A DNA stretch of 64,000 nucleotides from Arthrobacter sp. TPD3018 (GCA_003075315.1 QDFQ01000008.1:79015-143014); one strand, 5' to 3'. Counted from the first letter of the stretch, positions 45,450-54,198 are shown. Notes: generated by a model not told the origin, from the sequence alone. Numbers and translations: made by a program.

Positions 45450-45468
45450 CGACCGTCTTGACGCGTTG

Positions 45469-45476
45469 TTAACCAT
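45469..45476 (+). promoter_or_regulatory. candidate CtrA half-site TTAACCAT before flgI
   Basis: An exact TTAACCAT octamer 22 bases upstream of the flgI start. The same octamer occurs at 4026-4033. CtrA commonly governs flagellar genes in alphaproteobacteria; the location within an operon makes a regulatory role uncertain. Confidence 0.35.
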
Positions 45477-45497
45477 AGGAAGCGCAGGCTGCTGCCC

Positions 45498-46598
45498 ATG
45501 TTCCGCCGTCTGATCCTCTCGCTCGCCGCCGCTTTGGCCTTCGTCGCTGCGCCCGCGCATGCCGACCGGATCAAGGACCTGGGCGGTTTCCAGGGCATCC
45601 GCTCGAACCAGCTGACCGGCTATGGCGTGGTCGTCGGCCTGCCCGGCACGGGCGACGACAATCTGGAATATACCGTCCAGTCGCTGAAGGCCGTCGCGTC
45701 GCGCTTCGGCTTGCAGCTGCCGCCGGGTGCCAATCCGGGGATGAAGAACGCGGCGGTCGTCATGATCACCGCGGACCTGCCGCCCTTCGCCAAGCCGGGG
45801 CAGAAGCTGGACATCACCGTCGCCTCGATGGGCAAGGCCAAGTCCTTGCGCGGCGGCAGCCTCGTGCTGACGCCGCTGCTGGGTGCGGATAACCAGATCT
45901 ACGCCATGGCGCAGGGCAATCTTGCGGTCGGTGGCCTGGGTGCCGAGGGCGCGGACGGATCGAAGATCGTCGTCAACGTGCCCTCCGCCGGGCGCATTCC
46001 GGACGGTGCCACCGTCGAACGTGCGGTCGCGACCGGATTCGATTCGACGCCCAACCTGACCTTCAACCTGGCGCGTGCCGATTTCACCACGGCGCAGAAT
46101 GTCGCGCAGGCGATCAACGCGAAGCTGGGCTTCGGCACCGCCGAGGCGATCGACGGCGTGTCGATCGCGGTGCGCGCGCCGCCGGGGGCCGACGTGCGCG
46201 CGACGCTGATGTCGACGATCGAGAACCTCGACGTCGTGTCGGCCGAGCCGCCGGCAAAAGTAATTGTAAATGCACGCACCGGAACGGTCGTTATCAATTC
46301 TGCGGTGCGGGTGGGTCCGGCCGCGGTGACGCACGGCAAGCTGACCGTGCGCATCGACGAGAACCAGCGGATCAGCCAGCCTGCTCCGTTCAGCCAGGGC
46401 CAGACCGCGCTGGAGCGCAAGTCCAACGTGTCGGTCGAGGAGGAGAAGAAGCCGATGTTCCTGCTCACGCCCGGGCCGAAGCTCGCCGATGTGGTGAAGG
46501 CGGTGAACGCGATCGGTGCGTCGCCGGCCGACTTGGTCGCGATCCTCGAGGCGCTGAAGGAAGCCGGCAGCCTGAAGGCGGAGTTGATCGTCCTGTGA
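45498..46598 (+). CDS. flgI: flagellar P-ring protein FlgI
   Basis: A 366-residue periplasmic P-ring subunit. The signal peptide (FRRLILSLAAALAFVAAPAH, cleavage after AHA) is followed by DRIKDLGGFQGIRSNQLTGY then GVVVGLPGTGD, an N-terminus that is nearly invariant in FlgI. The C-terminus LADVVKAVNAIGASPADLVA then ILEALKEAGSLKAELIVL is also typical. Its assembly needs FlgA, encoded in the divergent arm. It overlaps flgJ by four bases. Confidence 0.97.
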   Translation: MFRRLILSLAAALAFVAAPAHADRIKDLGGFQGIRSNQLTGYGVVVGLPGTGDDNLEYTVQSLKAVASRFGLQLPPGANPGMKNAAVVMITADLPPFAKPGQKLDITVASMGKAKSLRGGSLVLTPLLGADNQIYAMAQGNLAVGGLGAEGADGSKIVVNVPSAGRIPDGATVERAVATGFDSTPNLTFNLARADFTTAQNVAQAINAKLGFGTAEAIDGVSIAVRAPPGADVRATLMSTIENLDVVSAEPPAKVIVNARTGTVVINSAVRVGPAAVTHGKLTVRIDENQRISQPAPFSQGQTALERKSNVSVEEEKKPMFLLTPGPKLADVVKAVNAIGASPADLVAILEALKEAGSLKAELIVL

Positions 46599-46927
46599 CC
46601 GGGCCATCGATCTCGACTGGCGTCTCTGGCGCCGGGGGTATCTCGACCGATACGTCGCGCCTCAAGACCGCGGACAACCTGAAGAAGGCCGGCCAGCAGT
46701 TCGAGGCGGTGTTCACCGGCATGATGCTGAAGAGCATGCGTCAGGCGAAGCTGGCCGATCCGCTGTTCGATTCGAAGGCGATCGATACCTTTACCGAGAT
46801 GCAGGACGCCCGCGTCGCGCAGACGATGTCGGAGACGACGCCGCTCGGCATCGGCAAGGCGATGACCGCCTTCCTCGCCAAGAAGCAATCGGATCTTAAC
46901 GACTCCACGGCAGATCCGCCCAAATGA
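46595..46927 (+). CDS. flgJ: FlgJ-type rod assembly protein, rod-binding domain only
   Basis: A 110-residue protein equal to the N-terminal rod-binding (rod cap) domain of FlgJ: KKAGQQFEAVFTGMMLKSMR and MQDARVAQTMSETTPLGIGK are the family motifs. The C-terminal muramidase domain of enterobacterial FlgJ is absent, as in many alphaproteobacteria. Cell-wall opening is probably done by the separate transglycosylase of the flhA operon. It overlaps both flgI and flgK by four bases. Confidence 0.92.
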   Translation: MTGPSISTGVSGAGGISTDTSRLKTADNLKKAGQQFEAVFTGMMLKSMRQAKLADPLFDSKAIDTFTEMQDARVAQTMSETTPLGIGKAMTAFLAKKQSDLNDSTADPPK

Positions 46928-48267
46928 GCGATATGCTGTCGATCGGCGCGTCCGGCGTCCGCGCGTATCAAACCGCGCTTGCGACCGTTGGCGAGAACAT
47001 CGCCAACGTGAATTCGGCCGGCTACACGCGTCGACAGGTCGCGCTGAACGAAGTGGCCGGCGTCGGCACGACCTTCGCTTATGCCGCTGGCAACGGCGTG
47101 ACGCTGACCGGCGTTACCCGATCGACCGACATCTATTCCAGCCGCGCGCTGCGCGCCGCGAACAGCGACCTGTCGCGCACGACCAGCGGTGCGGCCTGGC
47201 TGGATCGTATCCAGGGCGCGCTGACCGGCAATGCGCTGACGTCGCGCGTCACCAATTTCTTCGGCGCGGCGCAGGCGCTCGCCGCCGAACCCGATTCGAC
47301 CGCGTTGCGCACTGGCATGGTCAGCGCCGCGACGTCCGCCGCCATTGCCTTCACCGCGACGGGCCGGGCGTTCGACCAGATCGATGCCGATATCGATACC
47401 GCCGGCAACCAGGCCGCGCAGGATCTGAGCTCGCTCGGCGTGTCGCTGTCCAAGATCAACGAAGGCATCAGCCGCTCGCAGCCGGGCAGCACCGCCGCGG
47501 CGCAGCTGATGGACCAGCGCGACGACATCCTGTCGCAGATGAGCAACCTCAGCGACATCACGACGACGTTCGATTCGATCGGCCGTGCGACGGTCAACCT
47601 CGGCGGATCGAGCGGCGCGCCGTTCGTGCGCGGCACCGGTGCCGGCACCGTCACCTATGCGCGCGACGACACCGGCAAGATCGCCTTCAGCATCACGGTG
47701 GGTATCGAGAAGACGCAGATCACCCCCGGCGGCGGCACGCTCGGCGGTCTGGTGGATGGCGCGCAACGCGCCTCGTCGATCCGCGACGTGCTCAATTCGG
47801 TCGCGGGGCAGTTCGTAAAGACGGTCAACGACAGCCAAGCGGCGGGCAAGGACCAGAACAACCAGACCGGCGCCGCGATGTTCGTCATCGACCAGACGCG
47901 ACCGGCGACCGAGATGAGCGTCGCTGACGGTTTCGTCGGCAGCCAGATCGCCGCGGGCACCGGTGGCGGATCGCGCGATGCATCGAACCTCGCCGCGCTG
48001 GAAGCGACCCGCAACAGCAAGGGCTATGAGGCGCAGCTGACGACGCTCGTCACCGACAATGCCACCGCCTACAAACAGAAGAACACGATCGCGGACGCGC
48101 AGACGTCGATCCGCGACGGCGCGGCGACGGCGCTGTCGTCCTCGACCGGCGTCAATCTCGATTCGGAGGCGGTCGATCTCATTCGCTTCCAACAGGCCTA
48201 TGCCGCCTCGAGCCGCGTGATCCAAGTCGCGCGCGAGACGATGCAGACGCTTCTGGATATGCGGTAG
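46924..48267 (+). CDS. flgK: flagellar hook-associated protein 1 FlgK
   Basis: A 447-residue junction protein between hook and filament. The N-terminal heptad segment IGASGVRAYQTALATVGENI then ANVNSAGYTRRQVALNEV and the C-terminal GVNLDSEAVDLIRFQQAYAA then SSRVIQVARETMQTLLDM are conserved; the middle is variable. It probably needs the FlgN chaperone for export. ATG overlaps the flgJ stop. Confidence 0.95.
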   Translation: MSDMLSIGASGVRAYQTALATVGENIANVNSAGYTRRQVALNEVAGVGTTFAYAAGNGVTLTGVTRSTDIYSSRALRAANSDLSRTTSGAAWLDRIQGALTGNALTSRVTNFFGAAQALAAEPDSTALRTGMVSAATSAAIAFTATGRAFDQIDADIDTAGNQAAQDLSSLGVSLSKINEGISRSQPGSTAAAQLMDQRDDILSQMSNLSDITTTFDSIGRATVNLGGSSGAPFVRGTGAGTVTYARDDTGKIAFSITVGIEKTQITPGGGTLGGLVDGAQRASSIRDVLNSVAGQFVKTVNDSQAAGKDQNNQTGAAMFVIDQTRPATEMSVADGFVGSQIAAGTGGGSRDASNLAALEATRNSKGYEAQLTTLVTDNATAYKQKNTIADAQTSIRDGAATALSSSTGVNLDSEAVDLIRFQQAYAASSRVIQVARETMQTLLDMR

Positions 48268-48275
48268 GATTGCCC

Positions 48276-49178
48276 ATGCAGATTTCGACCAGCCTGTTCT
48301 ACAGCAACGCCTCCAGCCGCTTGTCCAAGATGAGCGACAAGGCGTCGGAGTTGCAGACGCAGATCGCCACCGGCAAGAAGCTGATCAAGCCGTCCGACGA
48401 TCCCGCCGGCGCGCAGCAGCTCGCCGAACTCGATCGTCGCGACGCCGATGCGGCGGTGTACGGCACCAATCTGACGCTGGCGAGCTCGCTGCTCGATCAG
48501 GCGGATGGTGTACTCAAGCAGATCACCACGCAGCTGACGCGCGCGACCGAACTCGCGACGCAGGCGGCGACGGGCACGCAGACCGATGCCGCGCGCAAGA
48601 GCATCGCGACCGAAATCACCTCGGTCGTCCAGTCGCTGGTCACGCTCGCCAATTCGCGCAACGTGCGCGGCCAGCCGCTGTTCGGCACCGTCGACGGCAC
48701 CAAGGCGGTGACCGACAATGGCAACGGCACCTTCACCTTCCCGGCGAACAACACGCTCGTGTCTGAAGTGCCGATTGCCGACGGACAGACGATCCAGGCG
48801 ACCGAGAGCGCCAAGACGATTTTCGACCTGGGCAATGGCGACAATACGCTGGCGATGCTGAGCCGCATGGCGGCGACGCTGAACGGCGGTGGCGACGTGT
48901 CGTCGTCGATGAGCACGGCGCTCGATTCGCTGAGCCAGGCCGTCGATCAGGTCGCCAACGTGCAGGCCTCGGTCGGGTCGCGGTCGGCGCGCGTCGATCT
49001 GCAACAGCAACTGCTGACCACCGCGAACACCGATCGCGCCGAGCTACGCGGCAAGCTGGAACAGGTCGACGTCACCGACGCGATCGTCCAGTTGCAGCAG
49101 ATGATGACCGCTCTGTCGGCGTCGCAGGCGAGCTTCACCAAGCTCTCGCAGCTCTCACTGTTCGATTACTTGAAGTAA
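48276..49178 (+). CDS. flgL: flagellar hook-associated protein 3 FlgL
   Basis: A 300-residue hook-filament junction protein related to flagellin. The N-terminal coiled region QISTSLFYSNASSRLSKMSD then LQTQIATGKKLIKPSDDPAG and the C-terminal VDVTDAIVQLQQMMTALSAS then QASFTKLSQLSLFDYL are typical. ATG at 48276 with AGGA before it is the start. It is the last structural gene of the flgB operon; no flagellin gene is in the window. Confidence 0.95.
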   Translation: MQISTSLFYSNASSRLSKMSDKASELQTQIATGKKLIKPSDDPAGAQQLAELDRRDADAAVYGTNLTLASSLLDQADGVLKQITTQLTRATELATQAATGTQTDAARKSIATEITSVVQSLVTLANSRNVRGQPLFGTVDGTKAVTDNGNGTFTFPANNTLVSEVPIADGQTIQATESAKTIFDLGNGDNTLAMLSRMAATLNGGGDVSSSMSTALDSLSQAVDQVANVQASVGSRSARVDLQQQLLTTANTDRAELRGKLEQVDVTDAIVQLQQMMTALSASQASFTKLSQLSLFDYLK

Positions 49179-49380
49179 CGCGGTTCGGGCCGACGTGCGT
49201 GAAGTCCCGTCGCCGCACAAGCGGCGGTCGTGGCCGCGTGCCGTTCGGACGGCGGGGCGTTGCAACAGGTTTTTGTCCGAAACGGCCAAATCCGGGGCAT
49301 GGTAACCACTTGTCTAGGAAATGCGGTTAACCCGGTAAGCCACAAGAGTCGGCATCGCCGGCTAAACGGGGGTTCCCACA

Positions 49381-50244
49381 GTGTTTCCTGCGATCGGTCT
49401 CGTCGTTCTACTCGGCATGGTGTTCGGCGGTTTCGCCATCACCGGCGGTGCCCTGGGCCCCGTGTTCGAGGCGATCCCGCACGAGATGCTCATCATCGGC
49501 GGCGCCGCAGCGGGCGCGCTGATCATCGGCAACTCCGGCGCCGAACTGAAGGCGATGGGCGGCGGCCTCGCCAAGGTGTTCAAGGGCCCCAAGTACAAGA
49601 AGCAGGACTATCTCGACGTCATCTTCCTTGTCAGCAAGCTGATGAAGATGCTGCGCATGGACGGTCCGATCGCCCTCGAACCGCATGTCGAGGACCCCAA
49701 GTCGTCGTCGGTGTTCAGCGAATATCCGCGGCTGCTCGCCGACCACACGCTGGTCAATCTGATCGCCGATACGCTGCGTCTGGTCGTGGTGTCGTCGGGC
49801 ACGCTCGACGTGCATGCGGTGGAAGAGGTGATGGACCATGCGATCAAGTCGCACCACCACGAGGTCGAGGGGCCGGAGCATACGCTGACCAGCCTCGCCG
49901 ATTCGCTGCCTGCGCTCGGCATCGTCGCCGCGGTGCTCGGCATTGTGAAGACGATGGGCTCGATCGACAAGCCGCCGTCGGTGCTCGGCGGCATGATCGG
50001 CTCGGCGCTGGTGGGTACGTTCATGGGCGTGTTGCTGGCGTACGGCATCGTCAATCCGCTCGCCGGGCGCCTGAAACAGATCATCCATGCCGACGCCGCC
50101 ATCTATCATGTCGTCAAGCAGATCATCATCGCCTCGCTGCACGGTCACCCGCAGCCGCTGGTGATCGAGGCCGCGCGCAGCGGCATCGCGCACAAGAACC
50201 AGCCCGGCTTCGCCGAGGTGTTCGACGGCTTGCGCGGCAAGTAA
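49381..50244 (+). CDS. motA: flagellar motor stator protein MotA
   Basis: A 287-residue stator channel subunit with four membrane segments (about 1-20, 30-50, 170-190, 200-222). The large cytoplasmic loop (about 55-165) contains EVMDHAIKSHHHEVEGPEHT. ALGIVAAVLGIVKTMGSID carries the conserved proline-containing channel helix. It uses a GTG start with GGGGG upstream. It is followed by motB six bases later and is separated from flgL by 200 bases in which I find no clear sigma-54 or sigma-28 promoter. Confidence 0.95.
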   Translation: MFPAIGLVVLLGMVFGGFAITGGALGPVFEAIPHEMLIIGGAAAGALIIGNSGAELKAMGGGLAKVFKGPKYKKQDYLDVIFLVSKLMKMLRMDGPIALEPHVEDPKSSSVFSEYPRLLADHTLVNLIADTLRLVVVSSGTLDVHAVEEVMDHAIKSHHHEVEGPEHTLTSLADSLPALGIVAAVLGIVKTMGSIDKPPSVLGGMIGSALVGTFMGVLLAYGIVNPLAGRLKQIIHADAAIYHVVKQIIIASLHGHPQPLVIEAARSGIAHKNQPGFAEVFDGLRGK

Positions 50245-50250
50245 GATCCG

Positions 50251-51153
50251 ATGGCGCGCGCAGCACCGCACGGCAATAACCAGCCGCCCAAGATCGTTAT
50301 CGTCAAGAAGATCACCATCGCCGGTGGTGGTCACCATGGCGGTGCGTGGAAGGTTGCCTATGCCGACTTCGTGACCGCGATGATGGCGTTCTTCCTGCTC
50401 CTGTGGCTGCTCGGCGCGACCACGGAGAAGCAGCGCAAGGGTATCGCCGACTATTTCGCGCCGACGCTGATCGACAAGAAGTCGCTGGGCCTGGGCGGCA
50501 ACGGCGTGCTGGGCGGTGAATCGATCCTCAGCAACAACAAGCTGGGTCCGAAGGCGGCGGCGGCGCCGATCGCATCGATCGGCGTGCCGATCATGCAGAC
50601 CGGCGGCGACCGTAGCGGCACGGGCGACAAGGGATCGCTGCGCAATCCGACCGCGACCGCGCTCGACCAGAAGGCGTTCGAGGCGATCAAGCAGGAGATC
50701 GAGAAGCAGATCATGAGCTCGAAGAGCCTGTCGAAGCTCGCGAGCCATATCCGCTTCGTGCCGACGCAGGACGGGCTGCGTATCGATCTGGTCGACGATG
50801 CCGATTATTCGATGTTCGCGCTGGGTACGACGGCGCTGGATTCGCGGGCGTCGGACCTGATCGGGATGATCGCCGGCACGATCGCGGGGACGCCCAACAC
50901 GATCATGATCCGCGGCCATACCGACAGTGTGCCCTATGGAGACCCCAGGGCGATGAACAATTGGATGCTGTCATCGGGCCGCGCGGAATCGACGCGGCGG
51001 CGCCTGGCGCTGGGCGGCATTCCGGAATCGCGCTTCGAACGGATTGAGGGCGTGGCGGATCGCGAGCCGATCGTGGTCAACGACCCCGGCGATCCGCGCA
51101 ATCGCCGCGTCGCGATTACCCTGCTCTATCGCAAGGGCGTGTTCGGCCAATAA
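50251..51153 (+). CDS. motB: flagellar motor stator protein MotB
   Basis: A 300-residue stator anchor. The single membrane helix WKVAYADFVTAMMAFFLLLW (about residues 34-53) has the proton-carrying Asp in YADF. The periplasmic OmpA-like domain binds peptidoglycan (DGLRIDLVDDADYSMFALGT, IMIRGHTDSVPYGD, LSSGRAESTRRRL). It is full length, unlike the shorter MotB-like protein at 38742. A strong inverted repeat lies just downstream. Confidence 0.95.
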   Translation: MARAAPHGNNQPPKIVIVKKITIAGGGHHGGAWKVAYADFVTAMMAFFLLLWLLGATTEKQRKGIADYFAPTLIDKKSLGLGGNGVLGGESILSNNKLGPKAAAAPIASIGVPIMQTGGDRSGTGDKGSLRNPTATALDQKAFEAIKQEIEKQIMSSKSLSKLASHIRFVPTQDGLRIDLVDDADYSMFALGTTALDSRASDLIGMIAGTIAGTPNTIMIRGHTDSVPYGDPRAMNNWMLSSGRAESTRRRLALGGIPESRFERIEGVADREPIVVNDPGDPRNRRVAITLLYRKGVFGQ

Positions 51154-51180
51154 TGGGCCTGCGTCATTGCCGGATACGAA

Positions 51181-51215
51181 AGACCCGCGCGGAGGATTGC
51201 CTTCCGCGCGGGTCT
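51181..51215. terminator. strong hairpin after motB
   Basis: A perfect 13-pair stem AGACCCGCGCGGA / TCCGCGCGGGTCT with a nine-base loop, 28 bases after the motB stop. The downstream T-run is weak; it lies between convergent motB and mucR and could serve both. Confidence 0.65.
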
Positions 51216-51265
51216 TGCGTTCGTCCCCTCCATCGCCGTGGGGGCGGCGGCGGAGGGGGGAGAGA

Positions 51266-51757
51266 TTAAGCCTCGACGGCGTCCGCGGGCTTGCGGCCGC
51301 GCTTGGCAGCGGCGGCGCCGTCGCCCTTGCGCGCGCCAGGCTTGCGGCCGAGACCGATCTTCTTGGCCATCGCGCGGCGGCTTTCCGAATAGGTTTCGGC
51401 GACCATCGGGTAATCCGGCTTCAGGCCATAACGTTCGCGATATTCGGCCGGCGTCATGCCATGGGTGGCGAGGTGACGACGCAAGGTCTTGTACGGCTTG
51501 CCGTCGATCATCGAGATGATGTGATCCTTCGACGCCAGCGACTTACGGACTGAAACCGCGGGCGTATATTCAGTCGCCGGTGCGCTTTCCGTTTCCGTGG
51601 TGCCGGTGCCAAGCAGCGCCGAGACGGTGTCGTGCATCTTGCCGAGGAAGGCCGGGACCTCATCAGCGGAAATACGGGTGTTGGGGTTGCCGAGCCAAGC
51701 AATCGTCAGTTCGGTTGCCAGTTCGACGGCGTTCAGGTCGGACGTTTCATCAGTCAT
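51266..51757 (-). CDS. MucR/Ros-family transcriptional regulator
   Basis: A 163-residue DNA-binding regulator. The Ros/MucR region HIISMIDGKPYKTLRRHLAT then HGMTPAEYRERYGLKPDYPM lies at about residues 78-118; in classical members the first position of the zinc site is Cys (VCLEDGK), but here it is Ser, so zinc binding by the usual C2H2 set is doubtful. A Lys/Arg/Gly-rich AT-hook-like tail (KRGRKPADA) follows. MucR proteins repress exopolysaccharide and motility genes in relatives; position right after the motility locus fits. AAAGGAG precedes the ATG. Confidence 0.9.
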   Translation of the reverse strand: MTDETSDLNAVELATELTIAWLGNPNTRISADEVPAFLGKMHDTVSALLGTGTTETESAPATEYTPAVSVRKSLASKDHIISMIDGKPYKTLRRHLATHGMTPAEYRERYGLKPDYPMVAETYSESRRAMAKKIGLGRKPGARKGDGAAAAKRGRKPADAVEA

Positions 51758-51886
51758 AGTTTGCTCCTTTGACTGACAATAGCCCTAGACCAGAGACAAG
51801 GCGCGTCAACCCTGCGACGACCCGAATTGATAGGTAGATCAAGTCAAATTTAGGAAAGAGAATGAAAATACTGTCATTAAGACTGA

Positions 51887-53050
51887 TCAGACCGATCGTG
51901 ACGCGCCTGCGGCCCGCACAGCGGCAAGATCCGGATAGCCGTTGACCGCCATCAGCAGATCCGCCTCTGCCAAGATACAGCGCAGGACATGTGCCGCGCC
52001 GGCCGCGCCGTCGAGCGCCAGTCCATAGCTGTAGGGGCGGCCGACACCGACTGCGGCGGCGCCCAGGGCCAGCGCCTTCACCACGTCGCTGCCGGAGCGG
52101 ACGCCGGAATCGAACAGAACGGGCGTACCGCCCGCCGCGGCGACGACGCCCGGCAGCATGTCGATCGCGGCGATGCCGCCGTTCGCCTGCCGGCCGCCGT
52201 GGTTCGAGCAATAGATGGCGTCGGCGCCGGTATCGATGGCGCGGCGTGCATCGTCGGGGTGGCAGATGCCCTTCAGGATCAGCGGCAGTTTGGTGAGCGA
52301 GCGCAGCCAGGGCATGTCGTCCCAGGTCAGCACCTTGCCGAAGGTCGCCGCCCAGGTGCGCACCGCGGCAGCAGGGTCCTGCTCGGGCGGGGTTTGCAGC
52401 AGGCGGCGGAAGACGGGGTCGCTGAAATAATTGGCGAGCACATGGCCGCGGAGTTGCGGGAAGTTGCCGGTGTTGAGGTCGCGCGGGCGCCAGCCGGTGA
52501 CCCAGGTGTCGAGCGTCACCACGATGCCCTTGTAGCCCGCCGTCTCCGCACGCGAGACGAGGCTGGCGGCGAGGTCGCGATCCTTGGGCGTGTAGAGCTG
52601 GAAGAAGCCGGGGGTGTCGCCCATCGCGCGGGCTACGTCCTCCAGCGGATCGTTCGACAAGGTGGAGGCGATCAGCGGCACGCGCGTCTCGGCGGCGGCG
52701 CGGGCGGCGGCGAGGTCGCCGTGGCCGTCGGGGGTCATCAGTCCGGTGACGCCGATCGGCGCCATGAAGATCGGGCTGGGGAGGCGTACCCCGAGCAGAT
52801 CGATCGACAGGTCGCGGGTGGCGCAATCGACCATCATCCGCGGCACCATGCCCCAGTGGCGGAAGGCGGCGGCGTTATGATCCTGCGTATATTCGTCGCC
52901 GCAGCCGCCCTGGACGTAGTCGCGCACCGATGCCGGCATCGCGGCGGTGGCGCGCGCGGCGAGCGTGGCGAAGTCGACGGGCACCTTGGGCACCACGCCG
53001 GACAGGCCGGCGAAGTAGATCGCGTTCTGATAGTCGCCGTAATGGGGCAT
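51887..53050 (-). CDS. FMN-dependent alpha-hydroxy acid oxidase/dehydrogenase (lactate 2-monooxygenase-like)
   Basis: A 387-residue TIM-barrel flavoenzyme. VQGGCGDEYTQDHNAAAF near the N-terminus, the FMN-binding MAPIGVTGLMTPDG, the catalytic-His motif YCSNHGGRQANGG and PVLFDSGVRSGSDVVKALAL are present. The GGCGDEYTQ form resembles lactate 2-monooxygenase more than LldD, but the true substrate is open; 2-hydroxy acids such as lactate or mandelate are plausible. It is followed on the same strand by... no further gene; upstream lies a repeat and a class II aldolase gene, possibly the same transcript. Confidence 0.85.
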   Translation of the reverse strand: MPHYGDYQNAIYFAGLSGVVPKVPVDFATLAARATAAMPASVRDYVQGGCGDEYTQDHNAAAFRHWGMVPRMMVDCATRDLSIDLLGVRLPSPIFMAPIGVTGLMTPDGHGDLAAARAAAETRVPLIASTLSNDPLEDVARAMGDTPGFFQLYTPKDRDLAASLVSRAETAGYKGIVVTLDTWVTGWRPRDLNTGNFPQLRGHVLANYFSDPVFRRLLQTPPEQDPAAAVRTWAATFGKVLTWDDMPWLRSLTKLPLILKGICHPDDARRAIDTGADAIYCSNHGGRQANGGIAAIDMLPGVVAAAGGTPVLFDSGVRSGSDVVKALALGAAAVGVGRPYSYGLALDGAAGAAHVLRCILAEADLLMAVNGYPDLAAVRAAGASRSV

Positions 53051-53076
53051 CGGGTGGGGCTTTCCTCTTTGGGGCC

Positions 53077-53155
53077 GTCACCCCGGCCTTGAGCCGGGGT
53101 CCCGCTTCCGCGACGAGCCCGAAGAAGCGGAACCCCGGGTCAAGCCCGGGGTGAC
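53077..53155. repeat. REPIN-like inverted-repeat element
   Basis: Left GTCACCCCGGCCTTGAGCCG with GGGTCCCGCTTC, and right GAAGCGGAACCCCGGGTCAA then GCCCGGGGTGAC. The arms are inverted copies; the right half matches that of 18175-18259. Confidence 0.8.
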
Positions 53156-53169
53156 GAAAGGGGAGGGCG

Positions 53170-53958
53170 TCAGGTGCGATAGCTCGAGTCGATGCGGTCG
53201 AGCTTGCGCAGCAGTGCGGGCCAGGCGAGGCCTTGCGCGAGCATCGCCATGCCGGCGCCGCTCGACTGTTCCTCGACCTTTTCGGCGACGCCTTGGTTGG
53301 GAGTGTTGAGGTTCTCGCGGCCGGCGCTGAGCATCAGGATCTGCGCTTCGCAGGCGCGTTCGAGGAAGTACATGCGCACGAACGCCTGCGCGACGCTGGC
53401 GCCGACCGCGAGCGTGCCGTGGTTGCGCAGGATCATGCTGCTCTTGGTGCCCAGGTCCGCGACCAGCCGCTCCCGTTCGTCCAGCTCGGTCGCGATGCCT
53501 TCGAAGTCGTGATAGGCCACGTCGTGGCCGGCGATCATCGCGGTCTGCGTATGGGGCAGCAGCCCTTCGCGCATCGCCGATACCGCCTGCCCGTGCGGCG
53601 TGTGGAGGTGGAGCACCGCGGCGGCATCGTCGCGTGCGGCATGGATCGCCGAATGGATGACGAAGCCGGCGCGGTTCACTGGCGCGGGCGTATCGTCGAT
53701 CTTGTTGCCGTCGAGGTCGATCTTGACCAGCGACGAGGCGGTGATCTCTTCGAACATCAGATTGTACGGGTTGATGAGGAAGTGATGCTCCGGCCCCGGC
53801 ACGCGCGCGGACAGATGCGTGAAGATCAGGTCGTCCCAGCCATAATGCGCGACCAGGCGATAGGCGGCGGCGAGGTCGACGCGCAGCGCCCATTCCTCGG
53901 GGCTGATCGAGTCGCGCCGCGACGCCGTAACGGAATCGGGACGTAGAGCGGTGGCCAT
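53170..53958 (-). CDS. class II aldolase/adducin family protein
   Basis: A 262-residue zinc-dependent class II aldolase-like protein. The metal site HLHTPHG (about residues 102-108), the SARVPGPEHHFLINPYNLMF region and NHGTLAVGASVAQAFVRMYF are conserved. Members either cleave sugar phosphates such as fuculose-1-phosphate or have no known activity; this sequence is closer to the uncharacterised adducin-like group, so substrate is not assigned. It may be cotranscribed with the downstream 2-hydroxyacid oxidase gene across a repeat. Confidence 0.85.
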   Translation of the reverse strand: MATALRPDSVTASRRDSISPEEWALRVDLAAAYRLVAHYGWDDLIFTHLSARVPGPEHHFLINPYNLMFEEITASSLVKIDLDGNKIDDTPAPVNRAGFVIHSAIHAARDDAAAVLHLHTPHGQAVSAMREGLLPHTQTAMIAGHDVAYHDFEGIATELDERERLVADLGTKSSMILRNHGTLAVGASVAQAFVRMYFLERACEAQILMLSAGRENLNTPNQGVAEKVEEQSSGAGMAMLAQGLAWPALLRKLDRIDSSYRT

Positions 53959-54165
53959 GGGTGATCCTCTCTCTTTTCTATGGGCTTAGGATGCCATGGA
54001 TCGCGGCGAGGGGACAGGGCGTGCGGCCGCGGAAAGTCACAAAAGTCACGCCCACGCACGTGTTTCGCGGAAGCGAGCATTGCGGGCGGCAGGGGGGCGA
54101 GATCGGACATCAGCAGCGCGGCTCCGGTGCAAAGCGAGTCGCGCGGTGTAGGCGAGGCGGGGGCG

Positions 54166-54198
54166 TGTAGGACAGTTTGTCTCGTGGAATGTCCAACA
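54166..54198. promoter_or_regulatory. inverted TGTAGGACA / TGTCCAACA pair upstream of brnT
   Basis: TGTAGGACA (54166-54174) and TGTCCAACA (54190-54198) are inverted half-sites, eight of nine positions matching, separated by 15 bases, 65-97 bases before the brnT start. It could be a BrnA operator or another regulator's site. The same nine-base motif occurs within the dispersed elements at 16489-16497 and 31794-31802. Confidence 0.45.

Noticed and set aside
49179-49380. Sigma-28 or sigma-54 promoter before motA
   Set aside because: TTAACCCGG...GTCGGCAT and TGGTAACCACTTG were considered, but spacing and key bases do not match either consensus.
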